From positions 1-22,739 of the forward strand of contig JARQWU010000172.1 in assembly GCA_040182905.1 (NCBI GenBank): a DNA stretch of 22,739 nucleotides, in the 5' to 3' direction. Within the stretch, counting starts at the first letter, position 1. The number at the start of each line of letters is the position of its first letter. The notes under the pieces are model-generated. The model did not search any database. It saw nothing but the letters and a program-made list of their open reading frames with translations, and was not told the DNA's origin. The translations under genes were made by a program, and so were the position numbers. Source of the DNA: Barthelona sp. PAP020 (taxonomy: Eukaryota > Metamonada: BaSk clade). This document shows, piece by piece, positions 1 through 7,782 of the stretch.

Positions 1-64
1 CGAAAGCCTTTAACCAAATAAACACTATTCTTTTTTATTCACTCATACGCACAGTGCTTCTTGG

Positions 65-105
65 CTTGGAAATAAATAAATAAATAAAATAAAAAAAAAA
101 ATTGG
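65..105. repeat. TAAA/A-tract microsatellite at the left edge
   Basis: A short AAATAAATAAATAAATAAAA run passes into a poly(A) tract just downstream of the ORC3-like stop (which is read on the minus strand at 118-120). It looks like simple sequence in the 3' flank; a polyadenylation role is not established. Confidence 0.5.
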
Positions 106-117
106 TTTTCAACTTTA

Positions 118-1620
118 TTAAAAAACACAAACATATCTATCTGTTTTAATCTTTTTGACTAAATTCATTTGAATCAATTGTGCAACACTATTCTCAAAAG
201 ATATGAGCAAATTTGAAGGCTTATTGACACCCATGACAATTGAATCTTTTTGAGTTAAATCTTCAAAAGCAACAAACCATTCTTCATGAGTAAATGATTT
301 CCCTAAAGCTTTTAAGGACAAATAAGCAGTTGAAATAAATGGTAGATAATTTTTGTCATCCCAAAAATTCAAGGGATATTCCAAAATTTGTTTTTGAATA
401 AAACCAATTACAGGTCTAAAAGGATGAATCAAACACTTTTCCTTTTTATAATTTTTTTTTGTTAAAATTAAAACATCACAAACCGGCCAACTTTTAAAAC
501 TTTCAAAAAATTCAAAAAATAATTGAAATGTTTGATCTTTGATTAAACTATTTATCGATTTTTCAGCTTCTTTAAAAATGGAAGTTTTTGAATGGAATGT
601 TATATTTTTCAATTTTTCTAAATGTTTCAATTTTTTATTTGAATGTTTAAAAATTTCCAAATTATAAAATTCAAACCCCTCTTCAACAATTATCTCAAAT
701 AATTGTCGATAAATTTCAGTCAATTCTAACGCTTCTTTGTAAATATTTATTATTAAATTAATTATTTCAACTTCACTATGATAATCTTCCAGTTTTATTG
801 ATTCTCGTAAAGAATTGATACATAATAATTCAATGAATAAATCATCTAGATTAAAGCTTTGATCTTCAACACAAATCACTTTTTTGCAAGGGCAATGATA
901 TAGATAGTCGTCTCTCAAAAGAGTTAGAATTTGATTCAATAAAAAAAAAGAAGGTTCAGTTTCAATGATTTCATCATATATAGTCTTGGCCAAATCAATA
1001 GATAACAAGGGAAAACAGTTTTCAGATATAATAGTGTTAATCAAAAATTCTCTTTTATTAGCATTGGTAAAACAATCTAATTCAACATTCAAATGATTAA
1101 CCAAGCTTAAACAATCAATGGTTGATTGAAATTTAAAAAAATAATCAATATTTAAACAACCTAATAAGATAGTAATATTAATAGCAGAGCATCTGGACAA
1201 TTCACTTGTTTGAAATGAATCAATAAAGGTTTTTAAACAGTTTATATTTAAGTCTCTAATATTATCTATTACAAATATAAAAAATTTATCTTCATTTGAA
1301 TCAAGTACAAATCCATCAAATAACATATATTTTAAACCAATGTTATTAGTTATAGGCTCCATAGATGTCTCTAATAAACTATTTACAATAAAATCTTCAG
1401 ATTTCATATCATATGAAAATGCAGGCACAATAATTTCAAAAGATTCTTCATCTTTAAATAATTTTTTTTCCACTTCTTTAAAAAAATTATAATGATCGTA
1501 GGATGTAGCATTGGTAATTATTGATATCAATGTGATATTATCATCATTTTCATAGGATTTAAGAATATTTTCTTCTAATTTGTATATAGATGGCTCAATA
1601 TATTTCGTTAATTGATTCAT
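118..1620 (-). CDS. ORC3: Origin recognition complex subunit 3-like protein (500 aa)
   Basis: ORC3 is the AAA+-like, non-ATP-binding ORC subunit that pairs with ORC2 in the origin-binding ring. No P-loop is visible, as expected for ORC3. Around residues 111-180 a degenerate Walker-B-like strand (FFIFVIDNIRD) is followed by a strand like the family's 'fvlvfGiats' segment (ITILLGCLNIDYFF) and an ELDCF strand. A long helical insert follows. The C-terminus has the typical ORC3 winged-helix region: HPFRPVIGFIQKQI, then a Pro-containing helix, then a 'Y-L-S-L-K-A-L-G-K-S...EEW-FVAFEDL' block and a final Asn-Leu-Val-Lys-Lys strand. At 500 aa it is shorter than animal ORC3 (about 700). It starts at the ATG read from 1620 and shares a 69-bp divergent spacer with the ORC4-like gene. 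The assignment rests mainly on the C-terminal half. A generic degenerate AAA+ protein is the alternative. Confidence 0.72.
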   Translation of the reverse strand: MNQLTKYIEPSIYKLEENILKSYENDDNITLISIITNATSYDHYNFFKEVEKKLFKDEESFEIIVPAFSYDMKSEDFIVNSLLETSMEPITNNIGLKYMLFDGFVLDSNEDKFFIFVIDNIRDLNINCLKTFIDSFQTSELSRCSAINITILLGCLNIDYFFKFQSTIDCLSLVNHLNVELDCFTNANKREFLINTIISENCFPLLSIDLAKTIYDEIIETEPSFFLLNQILTLLRDDYLYHCPCKKVICVEDQSFNLDDLFIELLCINSLRESIKLEDYHSEVEIINLIINIYKEALELTEIYRQLFEIIVEEGFEFYNLEIFKHSNKKLKHLEKLKNITFHSKTSIFKEAEKSINSLIKDQTFQLFFEFFESFKSWPVCDVLILTKKNYKKEKCLIHPFRPVIGFIQKQILEYPLNFWDDKNYLPFISTAYLSLKALGKSFTHEEWFVAFEDLTQKDSIVMGVNKPSNLLISFENSVAQLIQMNLVKKIKTDRYVCVF

Positions 1621-1689
1621 TTGTTAACATTATTATTATGTTATAAAAAAAAAAATCTTTTTTTGTTATTCACTTGGTTTTTTTCAGAT
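1621..1689. promoter_or_regulatory. 69-bp bidirectional promoter region between ORC3-like and ORC4-like genes
   Basis: The two start codons face away from each other across only 69 bp, so both promoters and both 5' leaders must fit here. The spacer holds the palindrome TGTTAACA (1622-1629), an A-tract followed by a T-tract (about 1644-1664), and TTTTTTGTTATT (1659-1670). The same 12-mer recurs in the ORC2/TRAPP divergent spacer at 17142-17153. A bidirectional role is inferred from geometry. No transcription start was observed. Confidence 0.6.
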
Positions 1690-2739
1690 ATGAACGATGA
1701 AAAATTAAGGATATTACAAAATTTAAGTTTAACTGCAGTTGATTTTGATGAGGACATTAGGGAATTGCCAACTCTTATTGGATATGAAGAAATTGAACAA
1801 GAACTTTATGATAGTCTTTATACAACTTTAGGTATTACTGCAACAATAATATCAATAATAGGAACACCAGGTGAAGGAAAAAAGCATTTTGTAAAATATT
1901 TTATATCCAAATATCGTAATAATATTTTAGATGGTTATAATATTAAATACATGAATGCTTTATTGGGAGATAATGAAATTAGATTCAATGAAATTTTGTC
2001 TTCAATTCACAATATTAAGGAAGATAAGATCTGTTTTGTAATTGATAATTTTGAAAGATTATGGTATTTAAATGATCAAGATAATGAAACAAGTGTTCTT
2101 TATCGATTATTAAATCTTTGCCATGTGTCTACGAATCTGATAATTTTTTTTAATTGTGAAGACTTCATCAATTGGGAACTAAAGTTCAAAGAAAGATATT
2201 CATCAAGATTGTTGTGTCACCGAAAGATTATTTTGCCCAATTTAAACAAGGAGCAACTTTGTCAAATTATCAAAGATAGATGTGGGGATTTGGTTTTTGA
2301 AGATGAAATTTCGTGGTTTGAATCTGCAAGTGCCAAGAGTTTCTTTGAATATTCAGTGCAACGACATCTTACACCTGGTAAAGTTTTGAAGTTATTTACT
2401 CAATATTTTTATGAGGGTTTACCTTCTTTTGAACAATTTATGCATCCAGAGATTTTTCAAATGTATTATGATCTTTCAACAAAACAAAAGGAGCTAATTA
2501 AATTTTTTGTACAGGAATCAAATAAAAAGGGAAATCGAGGAATATTAAGTTATTTTGAAATTGAAGAAGAACTTAAAACCAAAAAATTGAATCAACTTTT
2601 GGATGATTTAAAAAATATCACATATAATTTGACATTGAAGGGTTTTTTGATTAAATTGGATGATGATATTGAAGATTTTTGTTCATACAAATTGAATACT
2701 TTTGATATTATTGATTATAATAGTCTGGTGAGTAAATAA
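1690..2739 (+). CDS. ORC4: Origin recognition complex subunit 4-like AAA+ protein (349 aa)
   Basis: ORC4 is an AAA+ subunit of the origin recognition complex; its arginine finger completes the ORC1 ATP site. Residues 1-50 form the usual helical lead-in (LIGYEEIEQELYDSL). The P-loop position reads GTPGEGKK (58-65), where the final Ser/Thr is replaced by Lys, and Walker B reads FVIDN (D119, N120). Both are degenerate. The stretch KERYSSRLLCHRKI (167-180) closely matches the ORC4 hallmark 'SRFSHRQI' and keeps the finger-like R173. The C-terminal third resembles the ORC4 winged-helix region (a KQKELIKFFVQE helix, then LKGFLIKL). The first ATG in frame is at 1690. Upstream in-frame triplets such as TTG at 1612 overlap the ORC3 start and are unlikely starts. 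At 349 aa it is shorter than human ORC4 (about 436). Confidence 0.75.
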   Translation: MNDEKLRILQNLSLTAVDFDEDIRELPTLIGYEEIEQELYDSLYTTLGITATIISIIGTPGEGKKHFVKYFISKYRNNILDGYNIKYMNALLGDNEIRFNEILSSIHNIKEDKICFVIDNFERLWYLNDQDNETSVLYRLLNLCHVSTNLIIFFNCEDFINWELKFKERYSSRLLCHRKIILPNLNKEQLCQIIKDRCGDLVFEDEISWFESASAKSFFEYSVQRHLTPGKVLKLFTQYFYEGLPSFEQFMHPEIFQMYYDLSTKQKELIKFFVQESNKKGNRGILSYFEIEEELKTKKLNQLLDDLKNITYNLTLKGFLIKLDDDIEDFCSYKLNTFDIIDYNSLVSK

Positions 2740-2799
2740 AATATATTATCTTTTTTTGCAATTGTTTCATTGTTTTATTGTTGAACACTCATTAATTTT

Positions 2800-3873
2800 A
2801 TGGGATTGATTGATATTCTTCCCATTGCAGAAGCGCCTCGATGTCGAAATGAACAATTTTCAGCTGTAATAGAAAAATTCAGAGATGTGGAAAATTTTAA
2901 CGAACCAATGTTTTTTTATGGTGGTGGAGGTACTGGAAAAACGTATGTGAAAGAGTGTTTTATTGAATATTTAAAAGTTAATGAAGAAGAGTTGATAAAT
3001 GATGAAATTATTGAAAATGATTTTCAAATTATTGACATGAGTTTATTATTGATTGGCGGAAATAGGAATTTGTATGAATACATTGCAGAAGCGTTAAATG
3101 TTCAAGAAAAAACTAGTTTTGAATTGAATGAACATTTCAAGGATGAAAAATATTTGAAAAAACGGAAATATTTGTTTTTTTTAAATGAAATTGATTTAAT
3201 TAAACCACTGATTCTCAATAGTTTTTTTGAATGGTGTTCTTATTCACATTTTTTTTTTGTTGGTATTGGAAGACATGTTATTTCAACAAAAACTCAAAAT
3301 GTATTTACAAATATTGTTTTTCCACCTTATTCTGCTCAGAATTTAATAGATATTGCTGAAGGAATATTGAATAATGAGCAAAAGGATTTTTTTATTCTGA
3401 AAAAGAAAAATATGCTTCATTTCATTTGTCAAAAAATTGCCAATGTTGGCAGTTTACAAAGGTTGATTGACATATTAACAAATCTTTTGTTGGAAGAAAA
3501 ATTGACGATTGCTTCAATAAATGAAAAATTGAATATCAACTCATACAAATCACCTAAAGACTTGTCATATTGGGAAAGAATTACCTTTAGCACAATATTG
3601 GAAGTTTTAGACACATCAGATGAAGAATTTTCAACCAGACTTGCTTCATCTAATTTAATTATAGAAACGATAGAAACCAAATATGATTTTCGTAAAGTTA
3701 TTCATATTTTAAAAAATTTGGAGAATAAAAGATTGATTGAAGTATTTGTTCCTTCAAGTAATGACAGATCAAGGGCTAGTTCGGACAGACAATTGGTTAA
3801 ATATGGGTTAACTCACAAAGGTATCAATCTATTTGTACTGAATGAAGAATTTTGGGGTAAATTCTTCAAATAA
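2800..3873 (+). CDS. ORC1/CDC6-like AAA+ protein B, with altered Walker B (357 aa)
   Basis: This belongs to the ORC1/CDC6 clade of initiator AAA+ ATPases, which load MCM helicase at origins. The N-terminus has the family entry motif (APRCRNEQF, 12-20, like 'PCREEE'), then Walker A GGGGTGKT (41-48, intact). The Walker B position reads FFLNEID, with Asn129 in place of the usual Asp before Glu130. The sensor-1 strand reads FFVGIGRH and lacks the usual Asn. 'NIVFPPYSAQNLIDIAEGIL' (171-190) corresponds to the family's 'F.PYt..QL..Il..RL', and R221 in VGSLQRLID fits sensor 2. A winged-helix-like C-terminus ends GLTHKGINLF. It begins 60 bp after ORC4, on the same strand. ORC1 or CDC6 cannot be decided. 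It has no BAH domain, so if it is ORC1 it is a minimal form. Residues around 320-335 are Ser/Arg/Asp-rich. Confidence 0.68.
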   Translation: MGLIDILPIAEAPRCRNEQFSAVIEKFRDVENFNEPMFFYGGGGTGKTYVKECFIEYLKVNEEELINDEIIENDFQIIDMSLLLIGGNRNLYEYIAEALNVQEKTSFELNEHFKDEKYLKKRKYLFFLNEIDLIKPLILNSFFEWCSYSHFFFVGIGRHVISTKTQNVFTNIVFPPYSAQNLIDIAEGILNNEQKDFFILKKKNMLHFICQKIANVGSLQRLIDILTNLLLEEKLTIASINEKLNINSYKSPKDLSYWERITFSTILEVLDTSDEEFSTRLASSNLIIETIETKYDFRKVIHILKNLENKRLIEVFVPSSNDRSRASSDRQLVKYGLTHKGINLFVLNEEFWGKFFK

Positions 3874-3980
3874 TTGATTAAATTTCTTTTTTTTCTTTTA
3901 TATTTGGATAATATTGTATTATTTTCTTCTTGTCGAGGTTATTTTTTTTCCCTTTACACTCTGAAATAAATTTTTTTAAT

Positions 3981-4044
3981 TTTTTTATGATTTTTTACAT
4001 TTAAAAGGCATGTGAAAGTTTGAATTTTTATAATATTGATTGAA
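3981..4044 (+). promoter_or_regulatory. Leader of the ORC5-like gene with a start-stop uORF
   Basis: The 171-bp gap between the ORC1/CDC6-like gene and the ORC5-like gene ends in a T-rich leader. It contains ATGTGA (4010-4015), an ATG directly followed by a stop, 29 bases before the chosen ORC5 start at 4045. A slightly earlier ATG at about 3987 opens a five-codon frame. If the transcript begins upstream of these, they could reduce ORC5 translation. The transcription start is unknown, so this is only suggestive. Confidence 0.25.
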
Positions 4045-5103
4045 ATGGAAACTTTATACCTTGAACAACCTTTGCTTTTATGGGATGATCATGATTTAGC
4101 GTTTGAGACCATTCATGATGAATTTGAAAAGAATAATTATGAACATATTATTAATTTGGATGCATTTAGATTTGAAACTGTGAAAGAATTATTTATTACA
4201 ATCATTGCTTTAATTAGTAAAGGAAGAGTAGTTTTAAGAAGTTCAGAAACCATTGAAAACATTTTTGACACCGTCATAAACACATTTAAAGAAGATATTA
4301 CTTATATTATTGTTATTCAAAATTTTCAAAATGTAAATTTTGAAAAATTTGATTTTCCTCTGTTCTTCTATGTTTCTGATGCAACAAACAATTTTTTTAA
4401 GTTTATTTTCTTGTCGCATTGTCCAATGATTGAGAAATTTCGTACAAATTTTATATCAAAAAGAGTTTATTTTGCTTCAATATCTGAGGCCACAGAATAT
4501 TTTCTTATGATTAATGGTTTGTTAGATTCAACTCAAACTGAGGAAATTAGGAGAGAAATTATTCAATTTTGTGTTTCCATTTTATGGGAAACCAATCATC
4601 ATTTTCATTATTTAAAAAAGAGACTAAATGATGTGATCAATGGTTTATTATTTGAACAGTTTGACAAAGACGAAATCAAAAAAAATTTTGTAGCAAGTTT
4701 TTTTCATGAAACTGAAAAAAATACAGTTAGTAATCTATCGAAGTTTTCACAAATCGCTGCACTTGCAGTTCATATAGGTTGTTGGCTTCCTTCTAAATAC
4801 GATGCAAGAATATTTGAAAATACATCCAAAAGAATTTCCAGCACTGTTCCCATCTTAATTAACGTCAGACCCATTGATGTATCTTTGTCAAGAGTTACAA
4901 GTATTTTTGAGCATTTATGTGATATGTTGAATTTACAACTTGTGAATTCATCTTTTTGTTTGGCTGAAGTAGTTGCTTTTGGTCTAGTTTCAAAGAGTGG
5001 TACTAAATCAATTAAATATTTGACTAGAATGAATGATTCATTGGCTAGACAATTTTCTGAGTATTTAGATTTGAATCTTAATCTGTTATTGCCTTCTTCA
5101 TAA
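4045..5103 (+). CDS. ORC5: Origin recognition complex subunit 5-like protein without a P-loop (352 aa)
   Basis: ORC5 bridges ORC4 and ORC3 in the ORC ring. The C-terminal half fits the ORC5_C family best: LSKFSQIAALAVHIGCWLPS (231-250), the counterpart of 'skyLLiAaYLASyNP', then D-x-R-x-F. RPIDVSLSRVTSIFEHL (275-291) matches the 'PFPLeRLLAIF' region. LQLVNSS (297-303) and a final CLAEVVAFGL...YL segment follow. The N-terminus is truncated and degenerate: where a Walker A should be (PLLLWDDHDLAFETI, 9-23) the G-K-S/T is gone, and Walker B reads IIVIQNF (88-94). An in-frame stop at 4021 rules out an upstream extension without splicing. The start is the ATG at 4045, because the earlier in-frame triplet at 4036 is TTG. 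Human ORC5 is about 435 aa and binds ATP, so loss of the site is notable. Confidence 0.66.
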   Translation: METLYLEQPLLLWDDHDLAFETIHDEFEKNNYEHIINLDAFRFETVKELFITIIALISKGRVVLRSSETIENIFDTVINTFKEDITYIIVIQNFQNVNFEKFDFPLFFYVSDATNNFFKFIFLSHCPMIEKFRTNFISKRVYFASISEATEYFLMINGLLDSTQTEEIRREIIQFCVSILWETNHHFHYLKKRLNDVINGLLFEQFDKDEIKKNFVASFFHETEKNTVSNLSKFSQIAALAVHIGCWLPSKYDARIFENTSKRISSTVPILINVRPIDVSLSRVTSIFEHLCDMLNLQLVNSSFCLAEVVAFGLVSKSGTKSIKYLTRMNDSLARQFSEYLDLNLNLLLPSS

Positions 5104-5362
5104 ATTTTGATTCAGAATTTTATTTTTATTAACTTTGATCTTTTTTTAATTTGTAAAAATTGATAATTTACTTTTTAATTGTTGGGAGAAAGATAATAAT
5201 TTTTATAGAATCAAGGTTTTTTATTTTTGCAAAAGAACTTCAAAACTCCTCAAACAGTTCAAATATGTAATTATTTAATGTGTTAAAAAATGAATAAAAG
5301 GGCAAAAAAGGGTTAAACAAAACAACAATTTTTATATTTTTTATTTGTATTATTATTTGTGA
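5104..5362. other. Intergenic spacer, ORC5-like to ODAD4
   Basis: 259 bases of very AT-rich sequence between two plus-strand genes. I see T-tracts and a short A/G-rich patch (about 5290-5320) but no open frame, RNA gene or clear repeat. Confidence 0.4.
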
Positions 5363-7549
5363 ATGTCACTTTCTATTAAAGATAATGATGCTTTAAACAG
5401 TTTTGTTGCATCAGGGGATACCCATTTAAAAAAGGGACAATATCGAGAAGCTATCGACAAATATTCAAAAGTATTTCCATTGATTTTGTGATTTATTCTA
5501 ATATTGTAGGCTTTAGAAATAAATGAAGAGTCTCAAACTGTTTTGTTATCAAGAGCTCAAGCATATTTGTGTTTTGGTGATCCTTCTTCTGCAATTGATG
5601 ATGCTGAAACGACAATGAAGGAAGATCCCACATTTTGGAAAGGTATTTTGATAAAAGCAGAAGCATTATTCCAAAGAGGAGATTTTGAAATGGCTTTAGT
5701 TTTTTTCCATCGTGGTTTAAGATTAAGAAATGTGGAACAATTTCGTTTAGGAATTCAAAAGAGTGAGCAAGCAATTTTTGATTGTATTAATAGAGGTGGG
5801 GATAATGTTCAATTACCTTCATTACGTCATCCTTCTGTTCCACGTATTGAGGGTCGAATTGATATAACAACTGCTCGTTCACTTGCAGGACAATTGACTG
5901 ATATTGATTTTGGTGATCATGGTGAAACTCCCGATTTCACCGAACAAAATAGTATTGTTATCCCACCACCACCTAGTATGTACAGTAAAACATTGGAAAC
6001 TCCCCGTGCTAAAGTTGGTAGTAGACCTTCCAGAAGGTCTTCAAGTAGACGTTATTCCATTCCTTCTCATGAGAAATCAATTGGTCCAATCACCAGTAGC
6101 ATTCCAAAAACTGCCAATAAAAGATTGTTAGGGTCTTTATATGATGACAAGAAGTTTTTAGAGGAATTGAAGAATGATCCCTTGCTTAAACGTTCAAATA
6201 TTCAAATGAGTACAACAAGAGGAAAACATTCACGTTCTCTTGATAGCATTATTGAAGATGGTTTGGCCTTTTTGGATCATCGTTTATCTTTTTATAGAGA
6301 ACAAAAACCACCAGGTTCCACCCGTTCTATTCATTCCATGTCTCAAAAAAACACCACTACATCTATTGAAGTCGGGAAAACACCATTATTCTCCCCAAGA
6401 ATGCAAACCGATAGAAGCCATTACGTTAAAGGAGCTTCTAAATTGAAAAATAAAACGAGTTCAAAGAGTGGTGCCCAAACTTCTCGATCCAGTTCTCGCA
6501 TGGACACTCAAAACGAAGAGGTTGATTGGAAAATATTGTTGGAAGAATATGAAACTGATATTTTCAACGGTAAGCCACGTGTTCAAGAATGCAGAAACTT
6601 ATTATCTAAATTAGTTCGTGCTAGTAATTTACCAGATAAAGCTAAATATGTGAGTAGATTGTATATTCTTGTTGGTGTGTCTTTTGATTTGCTTGAAGTT
6701 TATCCTTCTGCAATTAAATATTATGAATATTCCGCCAAATCTGCGAACAGAGCTCAACTTGTATGGGAAGAGTTTTTGGCAGTCAAACACTTGGGTGATA
6801 TTCACGCACGTTTAAATAGGCTTCAAAGAGCACTATTGAATTATAATAAATGTGTAAGTTTGTACCATAAGAATACGTCTCGTGATGATGTTGATTTTCA
6901 AATTCCAGAAATCTATGAGATACATTATTTGGAAGCAGAAACTCTGTTTAATTTGAAAGACTATGATAAGGCCAGAAAATCTTTCCTTGATTGCTTATCC
7001 TCATTTGACAATGGTTTGAAGATAGAGAACATTGTTGATTTCGAAGTTGATGATGGTCGAAAGATAAAATTCTTGGAAATTTTGTCTCTTGGTGCTAAAA
7101 TTTTGACAAAGAATGGAGAAACACATGAAGCTGTAAATCTTTATACCAAATTTGCTGGAATCGCTGGTATTGATTTGGAAAATCAGCAACATCAAAAGAC
7201 AAATACTCCAGTTGAGTTGATCGTTTCCACTTTAGAATCATTTGGTTCTACTCTCTTACAAACTGGTGATGTGTTAAGATCAATGAAATTGAATGAAACT
7301 GCTAGAACCTATGAATTGATCATCAATAATCAAGATTTTGTGGATATTCCCGAAAATGATGATGATATGGTTGAAAATCAAGATCAAAATGTCGAAGAGG
7401 TTGAAACCATCAATCAAGACAATCTGAATAAAACCAATGAAAAGTCAAATGAATCATCTGATGTTGTGGAAAACAAAGAAATATCTGATGATGAAAATTC
7501 AATAAAATCAGTTGAATCTGAACCTGAATTCACTTCTTCACCTCAATAA
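5363..7549 (+). CDS. ODAD4: Outer dynein arm docking complex TPR protein (ODAD4/TTC25-like), two exons, 715 aa
   Basis: ODAD4 (TTC25) is a ciliary TPR protein needed to dock outer dynein arms on axonemal doublets. Exon 1 is 5363-5470 (36 codons) and exon 2 is 5510-7549, joined in phase 0. Splicing restores an unbroken first TPR: GDTHLKKGQYREAIDKYSK continues as ALEINEESQTVLLSRAQAYL. The N-terminal TPR block ends with the family signature FEMALVFFHRGLRL...FRLGIQKSEQAI. The middle has the TTC25 motifs LLGSLYDDKKFLEEL and, about 40 residues later, SIIEDGLAFLDHRLSFYREQKP. C-terminal TPRs (about residues 395-600) follow, for example YPSAIKYYEYSAKSA and LQRALLNYNKCVSLY. The last 80 residues are acidic and disordered. 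Without exon 1 the frame would lack a good start and half of TPR1. Its presence indicates motile flagella. Confidence 0.9.
5471..5509 (+). other. 39-nt spliceosomal intron in ODAD4
   Basis: The intron runs from GTATTT to ATTGTAG, with a possible branch sequence TTCTAAT eight nucleotides before the terminal TAG. It contains an in-frame TGA, so reading through would truncate the protein at about 43 codons. Removing it joins exon 1 and exon 2 in phase 0 and rebuilds the TPR helix pair. It is the only intron I can support in the window and is at the short end of the known size range. Confidence 0.85.
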
Positions 7550-7699
7550 ATGGAAGATGAAAAGAATTTTAGTTATCAGCAAAATGAGTTGGATGATTTT
7601 TCAAATGTTCTTCAAACTTTCAAAAAAAAAAATAATTTTCAATTATGTATAAAATGGATGTATTTTTATTTTATTGTCGTTATATTTGGAACATTTTAA
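7550..7699 (+). CDS. Possible 49-aa tail-anchored microprotein
   Basis: An ATG directly follows the ODAD4 stop (TAA at 7547-7549, ATG at 7550) and opens 49 codons ending in TAA. The predicted peptide has a charged, Glu/Asp/Gln/Asn-rich first half, a Lys triplet near residues 25-27, and a hydrophobic C-terminal stretch (about 31-49, ending FYFIVVIFGTF) that could be a tail anchor. I do not recognise a family. It could equally be a chance frame in the ODAD4 3' untranslated region. The biased layout (polar head, basic hinge, hydrophobic tail) is the only argument for coding. Confidence 0.3.
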   Translation: MEDEKNFSYQQNELDDFSNVLQTFKKKNNFQLCIKWMYFYFIVVIFGTF

Positions 7700-7773
7700 A
7701 TCGAAATTTCAGGAAAGTTGAAATTGAAGAAATTTTCTTTTATAAAATTTTTTTTTCATTGAAAAGAATACAT

Positions 7774-7782
7774 ATGTTTTAA
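7774..7782 (+). promoter_or_regulatory. Two-codon uORF overlapping the GTPase start
   Basis: ATG TTT TAA at 7774-7782 ends on the A of the ATG at 7782, giving a TAATG stop-start overlap. If the transcript includes it, ribosomes would have to reinitiate or leaky-scan to make the downstream GTPase. It is visible in sequence; the function is inferred. Confidence 0.25.

Noticed and set aside
1612-1689. N-terminal extension of ORC4 from TTG at 1612
   Set aside because: It overlaps the divergent ORC3 start, encodes Leu/Lys/Phe-rich low-complexity residues, and a normal ATG is present at 1690.
1675-1689. TTTTTTTCAG just before the ORC4 ATG as a splice or trans-splice acceptor
   Set aside because: No donor fits within the 69-bp spacer, and other genes do not show a consistent T-tract-CAG before the ATG.
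118-5103. AAA+ cluster as an NLR/STAND-type immune or defence system
   Set aside because: No effector domains or repeat sensors are present. The conserved blocks (ORC4 SR-x-x-x-HR, ORC2 YGxG and IPHVDN, ORC5 C-terminal helices, ORC1 'PYT.EQL') fit ORC subunits in order.
5493-5774. 93-codon minus-strand frame inside ODAD4
   Set aside because: It is antisense to a well-conserved TPR region and shows no family resemblance.
5904-6446. Plus-strand secondary frames within ODAD4 (75 and 68 codons)
   Set aside because: They are alternate-frame shadows of conserved coding sequence.
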